64,000 bases of DNA from Proteobacteria bacterium SG_bin4 (GCA_002083395.1 LWDH01000047.1:1-64000), one strand, 5' to 3'; counted from the stretch's first letter, positions 43,422-52,804 are shown. A program made the numbers and translations. The notes: generated by a model not told the origin, from the sequence alone.

Positions 43422-43694
43422 TTAACCACCTGCCACCGCAGGCAGAATGGTTACTACATCGCCTTCTTGCAAAGGCGTGGCAAGTCCTTCCTGGAATCGG
43501 ATATCGTTATCATTGACATAGATGTTGATGAAGCGATGCGCACTCCCCTCCGACACCAGTTTCGCCTTAATGCCCGGATATTGCTGCTCCATCCGGTCGA
43601 TCACTTCTGAAACCTTGATGCCATCAATATCAATATGCTTTTGCTGATTAGTCAGCGGTCTTAATATGGTCGGGATGATGACTTTGATCGACAT
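43422..43694 (-). CDS. MoaD/ThiS-family sulfur carrier protein
   Basis: A 90-residue ubiquitin-like protein ending LPAVAGG. The exposed diglycine (residues 89-90) is the site of adenylation and thiocarboxylate formation by a MoeB-type E1. VSEVIDRMEQQYPGIKAKLV and EGDVVTILPAVAGG are family blocks. AGGAG precedes the ATG. It is separated from the JAMM gene by a strong terminator and starts the run of CoA-transferase, ligase, dehydrogenase and MFS genes. Confidence 0.88.
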   Translation of the reverse strand: MSIKVIIPTILRPLTNQQKHIDIDGIKVSEVIDRMEQQYPGIKAKLVSEGSAHRFINIYVNDNDIRFQEGLATPLQEGDVVTILPAVAGG

Positions 43695-43771
43695 CTCTAC
43701 TCCTGTTAAAGAAATTTACGTAACTAAACTTAAATTAACGACGAATACTTAATCGCAAGTGGCATCACAAT

Positions 43772-43839
43772 GAAAAAACCAGATTTCCTTGATTCTTTGC
43801 ACCAGCGATGCGCTTTTGCATCGAATTCAAAGAAATCTG
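43772..43839 (-). terminator. Long hairpin terminator after the JAMM gene
   Basis: CAGATTTC (43780-43787) pairs with GAAATCTG (43832-43839), and CGATGC pairs with GCATCG around a GCTTTT loop at the tip. On the minus strand the stem is followed by GGTTTTTTC. It separates the MoeB-JAMM transcript from the sulfur-carrier gene. Confidence 0.82.
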
Positions 43840-43924
43840 AAGGGAGGGACATAAAACACTAGGATCATTTATTTCAGCGACACCCCAAACATTTCGCCAG
43901 AACCTTTTGAAACCGATTACTTGT

Positions 43925-44368
43925 TCACGCAACCATTTGCAGTTCCAGTTCCGGTTGATATTGATGAACGACCCGAATCCGTTCCTCGATCACCATTTGA
44001 TCAATGATGCGAAAACTGCGGACATCTTCTTGATTGAGAGACGCCGTTGGAATAATCACATAATGCGCCTGCGGTTCGGTTGCAAGTTCCACATCGGCGC
44101 GGCTCGGATAAGCTTGGCTGCTGGTATGAGAGTGATAGATGACGACCGGCTCCTCGCCACGAGCTTCCATCTCTTTCCAGACCAGCAATTGCTGCTGCGG
44201 ATCGAATCTGAAAAAGTGTTCCGATTGTGCGATATTCTTCATTGGAATCAGGCGCAATGGCAGATTGTATCCTGCTGGCCCTGCAATCACACCGCAGGTT
44301 TCAATCGGATGGTCATTCATCGCTTGCGAGATCATGGCTTCCACCAGCTTGTGATGTATCGTCAACAT
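43925..44368 (-). CDS. JAMM/Mov34 (M67) metallopeptidase
   Basis: The JAMM zinc site is complete: Glu23, then HSHTSSQAYPSRAD with His79, His81, Ser89 and Asp92. Bacterial JAMM enzymes of this size (147 residues), such as Mec+ and QbsD, remove a residue or peptide from the C-terminus of a ThiS/MoaD-like carrier to expose the diglycine. Here the nearby carrier already ends in GG, so the enzyme would cut the carrier after use or remove cysteine from it. It is about 100 bp downstream of the MoeB-rhodanese gene. Confidence 0.88.
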   Translation of the reverse strand: MLTIHHKLVEAMISQAMNDHPIETCGVIAGPAGYNLPLRLIPMKNIAQSEHFFRFDPQQQLLVWKEMEARGEEPVVIYHSHTSSQAYPSRADVELATEPQAHYVIIPTASLNQEDVRSFRIIDQMVIEERIRVVHQYQPELELQMVA

Positions 44369-44471
44369 AATTGCTAGTCTCCTAATATAAAAAAACCAAT
44401 TAATTGGTGAAAACAGGCCTTTCCTACTACTGTGTACTGTGACTACCGGATGTATTGACTGCTGTACTCTT

Positions 44472-45644
44472 TCAGTACGTCGGCAACGACTGATCGACGT
44501 CTTTGATCCATGCCAGGATGCCGCCTTCCAGGCTTTTTACGTTGTTAAATCCATATTTCTGCATTTCGAGCAGTACATCGCGGGAACGCATCCCCATTTT
44601 GCAATGCAACACGATAAAGTCTTCTTTATTCAAAGAGGACAGCACTTCTTCGGACATCATCCGATTCTTGGGAATATGTTTGGCGCCATCAATATGTACG
44701 ATATTCCACTCCTCGATACCGCGAACATCGATGAGTTGCACATTGCTTCCTTGATCTTTGATTGCCTTCAGCTCTCTTGCACTGATTACTGGAATCGACG
44801 CGTTATGATCCGGCGCTATGCGGTTCATACCGCAAAATCTCTGGTAATCGATCAATTGCGTGACTGCAGTTCTTGTAGGCGCTTGCCGGAGTTGAATGAA
44901 CCGGTAACTCATATCCAGTGCATCATATACGGCTAACCGCCCTAGCATGGTTTCACCGATACCGGCGATCAATTTGATCGCTTCTGTCGCCATCATCGAA
45001 CCGATTGCAGCGCACAAAACTCCCAGTACGCCGCCTTCCGCACAAGAGGGAGCCATTTCCGCTGGCGGCGGTTCCGGGTAAAGGTCGCGGTAATTCAAAC
45101 CAACACCGCCCGGTGCGTTTTCCCAGAATACCGAAACTTGCCCCTCAAAACGAAAAATGGATCCCCATACATAAGGTTTTCCCGCCAACACGCAGGCATC
45201 GTTCACCAAATAACGCGTGGCAAAATTATCGGTGCCATCAATAATCAAGTCATATCCTGCGATAATCTCTATCGCATTCGCTGCTTCCAGCCGCTCGCGA
45301 TGCAGTTGCACCGTTACATAGGGATTGATTTCTCTAATAGCATCCCGGGCGCTTTCGGACTTCAACCGTCCGATATCCGATTGGCCATGAATGATTTGTC
45401 TTTGCAAATTTGATTCATCGACAACGTCAAAATCGATGATGCCGAGCATTCCAACGCCAGCAGCGGCAAGATACATCAGCACTGGGGATCCTAATCCACC
45501 GGCGCCTATCACTAAAACTTTGCTGCTCTTCAACCGCCTCTGTCCTTCTACTCCCACTTCAGGAATCAAAATATGGCGGCTGTAGCGCGAAACCTCTTGT
45601 TTACTGAGTTCTTCGACAGGATTCACTAAGGGTGGTAGCTGCAT
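44472..45644 (-). CDS. moeB: MoeB-type adenylyltransferase fused to rhodanese
   Basis: The N-terminal E1-like domain has VLVIGAGGLGSPVLMYLAAAG, the ATP-binding glycine-rich loop (shown in part), and DESNLQRQ with the conserved arginine. CAEGGVLGVLC is followed by a C-terminal rhodanese domain (about residues 285-390) with IDVRGIEEWN and an active cysteine in LHCKMGMRS. This is the MoeZ/ThiF-rhodanese pattern, which adenylates a ThiS-like carrier and passes persulfide sulfur to it. GGAGAG before the ATG at 45644 supports that start; one 4 codons upstream is also open. The symbol reflects the family; this gene may act in sulfur transfer rather than molybdopterin synthesis. Confidence 0.88.
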   Translation of the reverse strand: MQLPPLVNPVEELSKQEVSRYSRHILIPEVGVEGQRRLKSSKVLVIGAGGLGSPVLMYLAAAGVGMLGIIDFDVVDESNLQRQIIHGQSDIGRLKSESARDAIREINPYVTVQLHRERLEAANAIEIIAGYDLIIDGTDNFATRYLVNDACVLAGKPYVWGSIFRFEGQVSVFWENAPGGVGLNYRDLYPEPPPAEMAPSCAEGGVLGVLCAAIGSMMATEAIKLIAGIGETMLGRLAVYDALDMSYRFIQLRQAPTRTAVTQLIDYQRFCGMNRIAPDHNASIPVISARELKAIKDQGSNVQLIDVRGIEEWNIVHIDGAKHIPKNRMMSEEVLSSLNKEDFIVLHCKMGMRSRDVLLEMQKYGFNNVKSLEGGILAWIKDVDQSLPTY

Positions 45645-46079
45645 GGGACTCTCCATTCAAAAATTTGCTTTGCGCCGTTTCTCGCTTGAGTTAACCGGCT
45701 GAACGCGCTGCAGACAAGTCGATGCTTACGTTTATTTCCACCTGATTGTTCTGCAGCGAAATTACCCTGGCGCGTTTTTGCGAAATTTAATGGAAACACC
45801 CATTGTTGGGAATGTGACAAATTGTCGCGCGACAATTTGTCGCATCAACAATTTAAAGCTTTCAAGGTACGATTTAAAAAGGCAAGTTAACGCAGAGCGG
45901 ACTCAAGATATTTTCAACTATTTAATTTCTGGCCCCGCCGCTTACCGCGGCCGCATTTATTATCCAACTATCTGATATTAATTAATCATTCAATGTATTC
46001 GCTGTATTTTGAAGGATTGAAGCAACCGATCAAGCCATCGCCCAACCGAAATCTCCTATTCGGACAAATACCCGGCGTC
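45645..46079. other. Regulatory region of the decaheme operon
   Basis: About 435 bp between the divergent MoeB-type and decaheme genes. It holds two overlapping palindromes with a promoter (45813-45873). No other feature was recognised. The left 150 bp should carry the moeB promoter, which I could not define. Confidence 0.55.
45813..45873 (+). promoter_or_regulatory. Tandem palindrome promoter of the decaheme operon
   Basis: TGTGACAAATTGTCGCG (45813-45829) and CGCGACAATTTGTCGCA (45828-45844) overlap by 2 bp. The second is followed directly by TCAACA (45845-45850) and, after 17 bp, TACGAT (45868-45873). The geometry is that of the PEP-CTERM promoters. Confidence 0.68.
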
Positions 46080-47045
46080 ATGTCACTCTTCGTAAGAAAT
46101 CATCAGCTCCCAGCAACATTCTCTTTGTTTCGCATCGCCGTGATTTTTCTGTCCGCAAGCATTGCATTCTGTTCGTCTCATGCGCTGGCATTCGACGCTG
46201 AAGACGATGAACCGGCGGAAGCTCTATTCCTACGCGGCGACCAAACCTGTACCGGTTGTCACGACGAAGGCGGGGAATCCATACTTGCGATTGGCCAAAC
46301 GACGCATGGAACGAATGCCGATCAACTCGCGCCAACTTGTATCAGCTGTCATGGCAGAAGCCGATCTCACATCAACAATCCTGACAAGACACCAATGCCG
46401 GCACGTACGTTCGCCAGGAATTCGCGCAATACCATAGAAGACAGGAACCGTACCTGTCTCGACTGTCATCAAGGCGGACAGCGAATGCATTGGGCCGGCA
46501 GTACGCATGCAAATCGCGATGTTGCTTGTACCGCTTGCCATCAAATTCACGCAGCCCGGGATAAAGTGCGCGATAGAAATTTTCAGGCAGAAGTCTGTTT
46601 TTCCTGTCATAAAGAACAGCGGACACAAATCAACCGGCCTTCCCGCCATCCCATTCGCGAAGGTAAGGTGATTTGTTCGGATTGTCATAATCCGCATGGT
46701 TCCGCTGGCCCCAGCAAAATGCTTCGGGACAGCGTGAATGACACCTGTTATGTCTGTCATATGGAAAAACGCGGCCCTTTTGTCCGTAATCATCCGCCGG
46801 TTCAGGAGAATTGCGCGCTTTGCCATAACGCGCATGGAACCACGGCACCCAATTTGCTGCGAGTACGCTCCCCCTTTCTTTGTCAGGAGTGTCATGAACC
46901 GAACACCCATCATGGCAGCCCCGGCACAATCGACGGCGCCTATCGAAGGAACCTTCTAGCCAGAGGGTGTTTGAATTGCCATACCCAAATCCATGGCAGC
47001 AATAATCCTGAAAATATTCGTCTCGAAGATTTATTGCAACGATGA
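46080..47045 (+). CDS. Decaheme c-type cytochrome, MtrA/DmsE/PioA family
   Basis: Ten CxxCH haem-attachment motifs are visible, in order CTGCH, CISCH, CLDCH, CTACH, CFSCH, CSDCH, CYVCH, CALCH, CQECH and CLNCH, over about 250 residues. MtrA-type decahemes carry electrons through an outer-membrane barrel. I favour the ATG at 46080 because it gives a usual signal peptide (LFRIAVIFLSASIAFCSSHALA); an in-frame ATG at 45993 would add 29 residues. Neither has a strong ribosome-binding site. The stop overlaps the start of the barrel gene (ATGA). No surface MtrC-like cytochrome or CymA is in the window. Confidence 0.9.
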   Translation: MSLFVRNHQLPATFSLFRIAVIFLSASIAFCSSHALAFDAEDDEPAEALFLRGDQTCTGCHDEGGESILAIGQTTHGTNADQLAPTCISCHGRSRSHINNPDKTPMPARTFARNSRNTIEDRNRTCLDCHQGGQRMHWAGSTHANRDVACTACHQIHAARDKVRDRNFQAEVCFSCHKEQRTQINRPSRHPIREGKVICSDCHNPHGSAGPSKMLRDSVNDTCYVCHMEKRGPFVRNHPPVQENCALCHNAHGTTAPNLLRVRSPFLCQECHEPNTHHGSPGTIDGAYRRNLLARGCLNCHTQIHGSNNPENIRLEDLLQR

Positions 47046-49153
47046 TGCCCCAGTCAAAAATCACCCGGAAAACCGGAAAAATCATTTTCCCGTTGATCGC
47101 TGCAATTTTTTTGCTGTTTTTGATTACACCTGCAGCAGCCAAGCATGATGAACTTAGGCGATTGACGCAACCGCACAGCGCGGTCAATTTTGGCAACGGT
47201 TTTCTCGCGAATGATAACGCCCGTTTTGGTCAATATAATGGCCTTAGAGACGATGGACCTTATGCCATTTTTAATGTAGAAATAAAAAAACGCGATGAAC
47301 ATACCGGCACCTGGCTGAATTTAACCGGACGCAATTTGGGACTCAGTAATCGCGACATCCGTTTCGAGCATATCAAACAGCGGCATTGGGCTTATTTTAT
47401 CGATTTCAGCCAAACCCCCCGATACGAACCGTTCACAATCGTAACCGCAATCACCGGAATTGGTAGCACGCAACTACAGGTTCCGGTTTCTCCCGCAGCC
47501 GGTGAAGCCACACAACTTAAAACCGAGCGGCAAGCCCTCTCCTTTGGAATGAGCCGGCATCTGCCCGGCAATTTTGCATTGGAATTTCATTTCCGTAATG
47601 AAGAGAAAGACGGCTCGAGGATTTTCGGACGCGGTAACCGCCTGGGGCCGCCATTACCCGGCGTAGTCGGCAGTTATGAGTTTCTACCGGAGCCGATCAA
47701 CTATACTACCCGGCAATTTGGCGGCAACCTCAATTATAACGGTAAGCAATTACAGCTTTCCGGCGGCTATTATGGAACAATTTTCATTAATAGAAACAAT
47801 GCATTGTATACCCACGGCGGAAGTACTCAAGGTGGCATCTATGCACCCAGCTTATTCACACCGATTGCGTTGCCGCCGGATAATCAATCCCACCAGGTAT
47901 TTCTATCGGGCAGTTATATTTTTACCCCGGCTACTAATGGTCATTTTAAAACGGCCTATACCCGTGCAACTCAAACAGATAGCTTCTTTCCCACCCAATA
48001 CCTGGCGCCAGGCATTGGAAACAACCTGGGGGGCCGGATTGATACCGTATTGGTGCAAGCCGGCATCACCAGCCGCCCGCTGACGAAACTGTCAGTAATG
48101 GGAAATATCCGGTTCGAAGACCGGGACGATAATACTCCGGTACTGCTTTACAATCCGCTGGCTTTACAGCCGGATCTGAACGGCAATCGCTGGAGCGGAT
48201 TCAATCAACCGCGCTCATTTAGCACGCTGACAGGAAAACTTGAAGCCAGTTACGCATTACCCATGAATTTCCGGTTAATTGGCGGGATCGACTACGAACT
48301 TTGGCATCGCCGCTGGCAGCCAGCCTTTGTCGGCCACCGTGCCAGAACGGATGAAATCTCTTACAGAGCGGAACTACGCCGTACACTCTCGGATACTCTG
48401 ACAGGATCGATTTCATATATTCATAGCGATCGTTCCGGTTCGCCTTTCATTTCAACAAAAACTGCAACCGGAGAACCATTCTTCAATACGATCGCTCCGC
48501 TTAATCTCTCGGATCGGAAGCGCGATATGATTCGTCTGGCGTTATACTGGGAGCCTCTTGAACTGCTATCACTGCAAGCAATCGTTCACGAATCGTTCGA
48601 TGATTATGACCACCGCAGCGGCTCGAATCTGGGATTGCGGAACGGCTCCGCCAGAAACTATTCACTCGATGCGGCCTACACCATCTCGGAGAATTTGCAA
48701 GCGATCGCATGGTTTTCACGCAACGAAACCTATATTGATCAGGCCTCGAGAAATTCGATCCCTGGCAACCCTATACGCGAAATCTGGTCTGTCGACCTTC
48801 AAAATATCGGCACCTCATTCGGGCTCGATATCAATGGAAAGCTGAATGACAAAATTGAAATCGGAGCAAGCGCATCCCACGCCATCATCATTGATAAATT
48901 TAAGCAGGCAACAAGCACACCGTCCATTTATTCTGTACCGGATATCTCATCCGAACTGAGCAACATGCGGTTATTCGCACGATATGCGGTACAGAAAAAC
49001 TTTTTCCTGCATTTGGATTATATTCTTAACCGCTTTAAAACCAACGAGTGGACCTGGAATCACTGGACTTATAGCGATGGTATGCAATTAATGCAAGACG
49101 CCAATCAGTTAGTAAATTTTGTTGCACTTTCGGCGCATTACCATTGGCAATAG
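47042..49153 (+). CDS. MtrB/PioB-family outer-membrane beta-barrel
   Basis: A 703-residue protein with a signal peptide (LIAAIFLLFLITPAAA) and the MtrB-type start NDNARFGQYNGLRDDGPYAIF after it. The rest is alternating aromatic/polar beta strands, ending in HYHWQ. MtrB proteins form the sheath around an MtrA decaheme. The N-terminal CxxC seen in some MtrB proteins is absent. It overlaps the decaheme gene by 4 bp, so the two are translationally coupled and the barrel identity is supported by context as well as sequence. Confidence 0.85.
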   Translation: MMPQSKITRKTGKIIFPLIAAIFLLFLITPAAAKHDELRRLTQPHSAVNFGNGFLANDNARFGQYNGLRDDGPYAIFNVEIKKRDEHTGTWLNLTGRNLGLSNRDIRFEHIKQRHWAYFIDFSQTPRYEPFTIVTAITGIGSTQLQVPVSPAAGEATQLKTERQALSFGMSRHLPGNFALEFHFRNEEKDGSRIFGRGNRLGPPLPGVVGSYEFLPEPINYTTRQFGGNLNYNGKQLQLSGGYYGTIFINRNNALYTHGGSTQGGIYAPSLFTPIALPPDNQSHQVFLSGSYIFTPATNGHFKTAYTRATQTDSFFPTQYLAPGIGNNLGGRIDTVLVQAGITSRPLTKLSVMGNIRFEDRDDNTPVLLYNPLALQPDLNGNRWSGFNQPRSFSTLTGKLEASYALPMNFRLIGGIDYELWHRRWQPAFVGHRARTDEISYRAELRRTLSDTLTGSISYIHSDRSGSPFISTKTATGEPFFNTIAPLNLSDRKRDMIRLALYWEPLELLSLQAIVHESFDDYDHRSGSNLGLRNGSARNYSLDAAYTISENLQAIAWFSRNETYIDQASRNSIPGNPIREIWSVDLQNIGTSFGLDINGKLNDKIEIGASASHAIIIDKFKQATSTPSIYSVPDISSELSNMRLFARYAVQKNFFLHLDYILNRFKTNEWTWNHWTYSDGMQLMQDANQLVNFVALSAHYHWQ

Positions 49154-49224
49154 TAAATCTCTATCTTTTAATGCGGCGGTAACAATATCCGGATCCTTCT
49201 GTAGTTTCCGATTGTTCGGAAAAA

Positions 49225-50118
49225 CTAGGAAGCCTTGATGAAATCCCGGACTATTCTAATTTGATGATCGTCCATCAGCATCGGCGAATGACCGATACCC
49301 GGTAGTTCCACGATTTGCGCTTTGGGTCCTCGGATCTGCATTTGGGCAGCCGTCTGCACCGACAGCACGTCCGATTCAACACCCCGTAAAACCAATGCCG
49401 GTACTGTCAACTGGTCCCACTGCTGCCACAGATCAATATCGGTGATTTCATGCGCCTTAAAACTGTAAGCAATTTTCGGGTCATAACGAAAACCATACGT
49501 CCCATCCGCATACTCACGGGCGCTATGAACCGCCATATGCGTCCATTGTTCTTCCGTTAATGGGCCAAACGTCACCGAAATCGCTTTCATGTACGCTTTA
49601 AATGCTGCAAAATTCTCAAAGCGCGGATCTTTACCGACATAATCAGCAATTCGCTTCAAGGCCGCGGCAGGAATCAGCGGCCCGATATCGCTCATAACCA
49701 ATTTGTTGAGTGCCACGGGAAGATTGGGTTGTATCGCCAGAATCATTCCAATCAATCCTCCCATCGACGTTCCAATCCAGTTGAGGGTGATTTTTTGCGC
49801 ATACTGCGATTGAATATGCGCCACCAGCGCGAGCGCATCCGACAAGTATAAAGGGTAAAAATCGTAATCCTGCGCATGCTCCAGCCAATCGCTTTGGCCG
49901 CGCCCGACGACATCCACGCTAATGACTCTAAATTCCGCTTGCAGGGTCTGCGCAAGAAAATCAAAATCCCGGCAATTCCGGGTCAAGCCATGCACACACA
50001 CGATTACGTTTGGATTACTGGGATTGCCCCAGTCAGTATAAGCAATCTGATGCGGTTTGCGCTGCTCGCCACTGGCTGAAAGTGTCGGAACTAATAACCG
50101 CTTGATTGTTATATCCAT
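49225..50118 (-). CDS. Alpha/beta hydrolase
   Basis: The 297-residue protein has CVHGLTRNCRDFDFLA (oxyanion region), DVVGRGQSDWL, the nucleophile elbow GTSMGG and GIGHSPMLMDD near the end with the catalytic histidine. LKRIADYVGKDPRF is a cap region common in homoserine O-acetyltransferase-like and lipase-like hydrolases. Substrate unknown. I chose the ATG at 50118 (MDITIKRLLVP) over the one at 50148 because the extension is not conserved in type; the ribosome-binding sites are weak for both. Confidence 0.82.
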   Translation of the reverse strand: MDITIKRLLVPTLSASGEQRKPHQIAYTDWGNPSNPNVIVCVHGLTRNCRDFDFLAQTLQAEFRVISVDVVGRGQSDWLEHAQDYDFYPLYLSDALALVAHIQSQYAQKITLNWIGTSMGGLIGMILAIQPNLPVALNKLVMSDIGPLIPAAALKRIADYVGKDPRFENFAAFKAYMKAISVTFGPLTEEQWTHMAVHSAREYADGTYGFRYDPKIAYSFKAHEITDIDLWQQWDQLTVPALVLRGVESDVLSVQTAAQMQIRGPKAQIVELPGIGHSPMLMDDHQIRIVRDFIKAS

Positions 50119-50321
50119 GACATTTATTCCGTTATTAATCGTGTACATTCACCGTATTTCTTATGTAACGTGCTACGATAAAACACAGCAGGGTATTATA
50201 TTCATCTCATTCTTGATTTTTCGCTTCTTCGATAGCACGCAAAAATTTTTATACCTATAATTCCACTATCTGTTAGCTTCGGTACGATTCCTCAGTTTTA
50301 TTTCATACCCCCATACGAAAA

Positions 50322-51344
50322 ATGAAATTATCAGAGCTTTATTGGTATCGCATCACGCCATTACATTTGCTGTTATGGCCACTCAGCATTATGTACAGGT
50401 TTTTTATAGTGATCAAAAAAGCTTGTTATTGGTTGGACATCTGTCACACGGTCAAACTTCCGGTTCCTGTCATCGTTATCGATAGCGCCAGCGTTAACGA
50501 TGGCGGCAAAACGCCTTTGTTGCTGTGGTCCGTGGATTGCCTACTGGCTCAGGGATTCTCACCCGCCATTATCACTCGGGACAATTCCGGTAATTCCAGT
50601 CTACCCGGACCAGTCGCATTCAACAATGATCGTCGTCATTATGGTGCAAAGACTTTATTACTCGCTCATCATTGTGGAAAATCCTGTCCGGTCTGGACCG
50701 GAAGTGACAATGTAGCCGTTGCTAAAGCGATGCTTGATGTGAATCCGTCTTGTAATGTCATACTCTGCAGCGACGGATTACAGGATTTCCGGCTCGAGCG
50801 CGATATCGAGGTGATTGTAGTTGATTTTAACGAGCAAAGCTTGGGTAATGGTTTGCAATTGCCCGCCGGCCCGCTCAAACTTAGCTTTAATAGTCTCGAT
50901 CACGCGAGTTTTATTGTAACGAACAACAATTCTGACTATCCGGATGATTTCATGAATCGGCGCAAAACCTACAACATGAAATTGTTTTATGAAATCGCTT
51001 ATAAAGTAGAGAATCCTAAAATACAAAAAACGATTGCGGATTTTAGGAATGACCGGTTGCATGCTGTTGCGGATGTCGATAATTTTCCCTGGTTATACGA
51101 GGTTCTGATGAAAGCCGGCATTGATGCCGAGTTTCACACCTGCGCGGAAAATCACCGGTTTATACCCGAAGACATCAATTTTCCAGAAGCCGGCATGGTG
51201 CTGATGCCTGAAGAAAACGCACTGCAATGCCAGGATTTTGCACATGATAAACTTTGGGCATTACCTTACAACGCTTGGGTCAATACAGAACTGCAGCAAG
51301 CTTTATTGAATAAACTCCGGAATGTATCGGCTCAGAATAATTGA
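50322..51344 (+). CDS. LpxK-like protein with altered P-loop
   Basis: The 340-residue protein aligns along its length with tetraacyldisaccharide 4'-kinase (LpxK), which phosphorylates the lipid A precursor: PVIVIDSASVNDGGKTPLLL replaces the usual VGNxTxGGxGKTP, and DGLQDFRLERDIEVIVVD matches DDGLQHYxLxRDxEIxVVD apart from the first aspartate (SDGLQ). GNGLQLPAGPLK and the C-terminal part are also recognisable. Key positions (Asn/Gly of the loop, first Asp of DDGLQ) are changed, so activity may be lost or altered. A normal lpxK may exist elsewhere. Confidence 0.65.
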   Translation: MKLSELYWYRITPLHLLLWPLSIMYRFFIVIKKACYWLDICHTVKLPVPVIVIDSASVNDGGKTPLLLWSVDCLLAQGFSPAIITRDNSGNSSLPGPVAFNNDRRHYGAKTLLLAHHCGKSCPVWTGSDNVAVAKAMLDVNPSCNVILCSDGLQDFRLERDIEVIVVDFNEQSLGNGLQLPAGPLKLSFNSLDHASFIVTNNNSDYPDDFMNRRKTYNMKLFYEIAYKVENPKIQKTIADFRNDRLHAVADVDNFPWLYEVLMKAGIDAEFHTCAENHRFIPEDINFPEAGMVLMPEENALQCQDFAHDKLWALPYNAWVNTELQQALLNKLRNVSAQNN

Positions 51345-51417
51345 ATCTCTAGGCTTTCTATTCTAGAAAATAGCTTCTGGCCAGGGGACCAAGCCAATTC
51401 CAGCAATGTATCCCGCA

Positions 51418-52656
51418 TCAATCGACTGACTCACCAAGCCGGTTGGCCCAACCGATCGCTTGCAGTTCGATATCCGCCAGTTCACTTAGACTTAGAAAAC
51501 CTAGGCCATTCAAAAGTGATTGAATGGCCGTGACTTCACCTTTTTCATTGGCTTCAACTAATTTTAGCTCTTGCCCTAGTCGCCCATCGCGGGTCAATAA
51601 AGCCTGGCTCATATCTTCCGGAATGCCCAGTTTGTCGATGATTTGCTGCATGTCCATACCCAGCAAAGTATCCAGAAGCGATAATATTCCCACCATAAAA
51701 GCCCTTTCATGATGATTCTTATCATGCGGGCGCTCCGCAATTGCAATTAATTCCATCAACTTTCCCCGTGCCGCCGCTGTTTGCATCAGCGCATTGGATG
51801 CGCCGCCATCGGCTTGATCCGCGGTATAAAGCAGCAATTGAATCCATCGTTGCAGTTGTTGACGCCCCAGAATCATGATCGCATGCTTGATTGAATTGAT
51901 CTTTTGCGGCAAACCGTTCGCAACCGAGTTAACCATGCGCATCAAGTTATAACTGAGACCGGGCTGGTGTTTAAATTCTTTTTCCAGCTCCTCGACATCG
52001 CTATCACCCATCGCTAATGTCAACAACTTCAGCAGTGCAAGCTTTCCAGGATCAGCTCTCTTAACCGCCATAACTTCCGGTTTGGCAAAATAATATCCTT
52101 GGAACATTTGAAATCCTAATTGCCGGCATAGCGCTTCTTGTTCGCGATTCTCAACTTTGAGCGCCAATAGCAGTACCGGCCACCGGTTTAGATCTGAAAC
52201 CAATTTTGTCAATTGCGGTTTTTCTATCTCCAGGACATTGACTTTAACAACGCTAACAATTGGAAGCAGTTGTTCAATTTTGCTATTTATTTCAACGATA
52301 TTATCGAGAGCGAATTGATAGCCTTTCTGTTTGAGCTCGTTGCATCGCGCTAGAAATTCCGCTGTGATCAATTCTGTCTCCCTGATTTCAAGGACAACAT
52401 GCTTGGCTGGTAGCAAGCTGATGATGTCGCTCATTACCAATTCGGGGTTCGCGTTGACAAAACCACGCAGTTTACCTAACACATTCTGAATACCTAACTG
52501 GCAATAGGCGTTGATGATGACGTTGGCTGATGCCGATAAGTCATTCGTTATGGTAGCCGTTTCGTCCGTTTCTTCCTGCCTGAAAAGCAATTCGAACGCC
52601 ACCAAGTTTTGGTTACGATCTAAGATTGGTTGCCGCCCAAGAAAAAAGCCTTCCAT
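51418..52656 (-). CDS. EAL-HDOD protein (degenerate EAL)
   Basis: The N-terminal half is an EAL-like domain in which EAL reads FEL (VAFELLFR) and the metal-binding DDFG is ALDNIVE, so c-di-GMP hydrolysis is not expected. The C-terminal half, from about residue 195, is HDOD (KEFKHQPGLSYNLMRMVNS, then SIKHAIMILGRQQLQRW). Such YuxH/CdgJ-type proteins act as signalling adapters and can affect motility. GAGGAAATAG lies before the ATG. The two GGDEF genes follow in the same orientation upstream. Confidence 0.88.
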   Translation of the reverse strand: MEGFFLGRQPILDRNQNLVAFELLFRQEETDETATITNDLSASANVIINAYCQLGIQNVLGKLRGFVNANPELVMSDIISLLPAKHVVLEIRETELITAEFLARCNELKQKGYQFALDNIVEINSKIEQLLPIVSVVKVNVLEIEKPQLTKLVSDLNRWPVLLLALKVENREQEALCRQLGFQMFQGYYFAKPEVMAVKRADPGKLALLKLLTLAMGDSDVEELEKEFKHQPGLSYNLMRMVNSVANGLPQKINSIKHAIMILGRQQLQRWIQLLLYTADQADGGASNALMQTAAARGKLMELIAIAERPHDKNHHERAFMVGILSLLDTLLGMDMQQIIDKLGIPEDMSQALLTRDGRLGQELKLVEANEKGEVTAIQSLLNGLGFLSLSELADIELQAIGWANRLGESVD

Positions 52657-52804
52657 CTATTTCCTCACAATTAACCTGTTGTTGCATTCAGAGCAAATCC
52701 GCTTATTATTTCTGGATACTTGGAAATCTCTTCCGCATAGGAAAAATTACCACGAACCAGCATGAATAGCGGATTGTTTAATGGCGTTGTCTAGTGCGAA
52801 ATTG

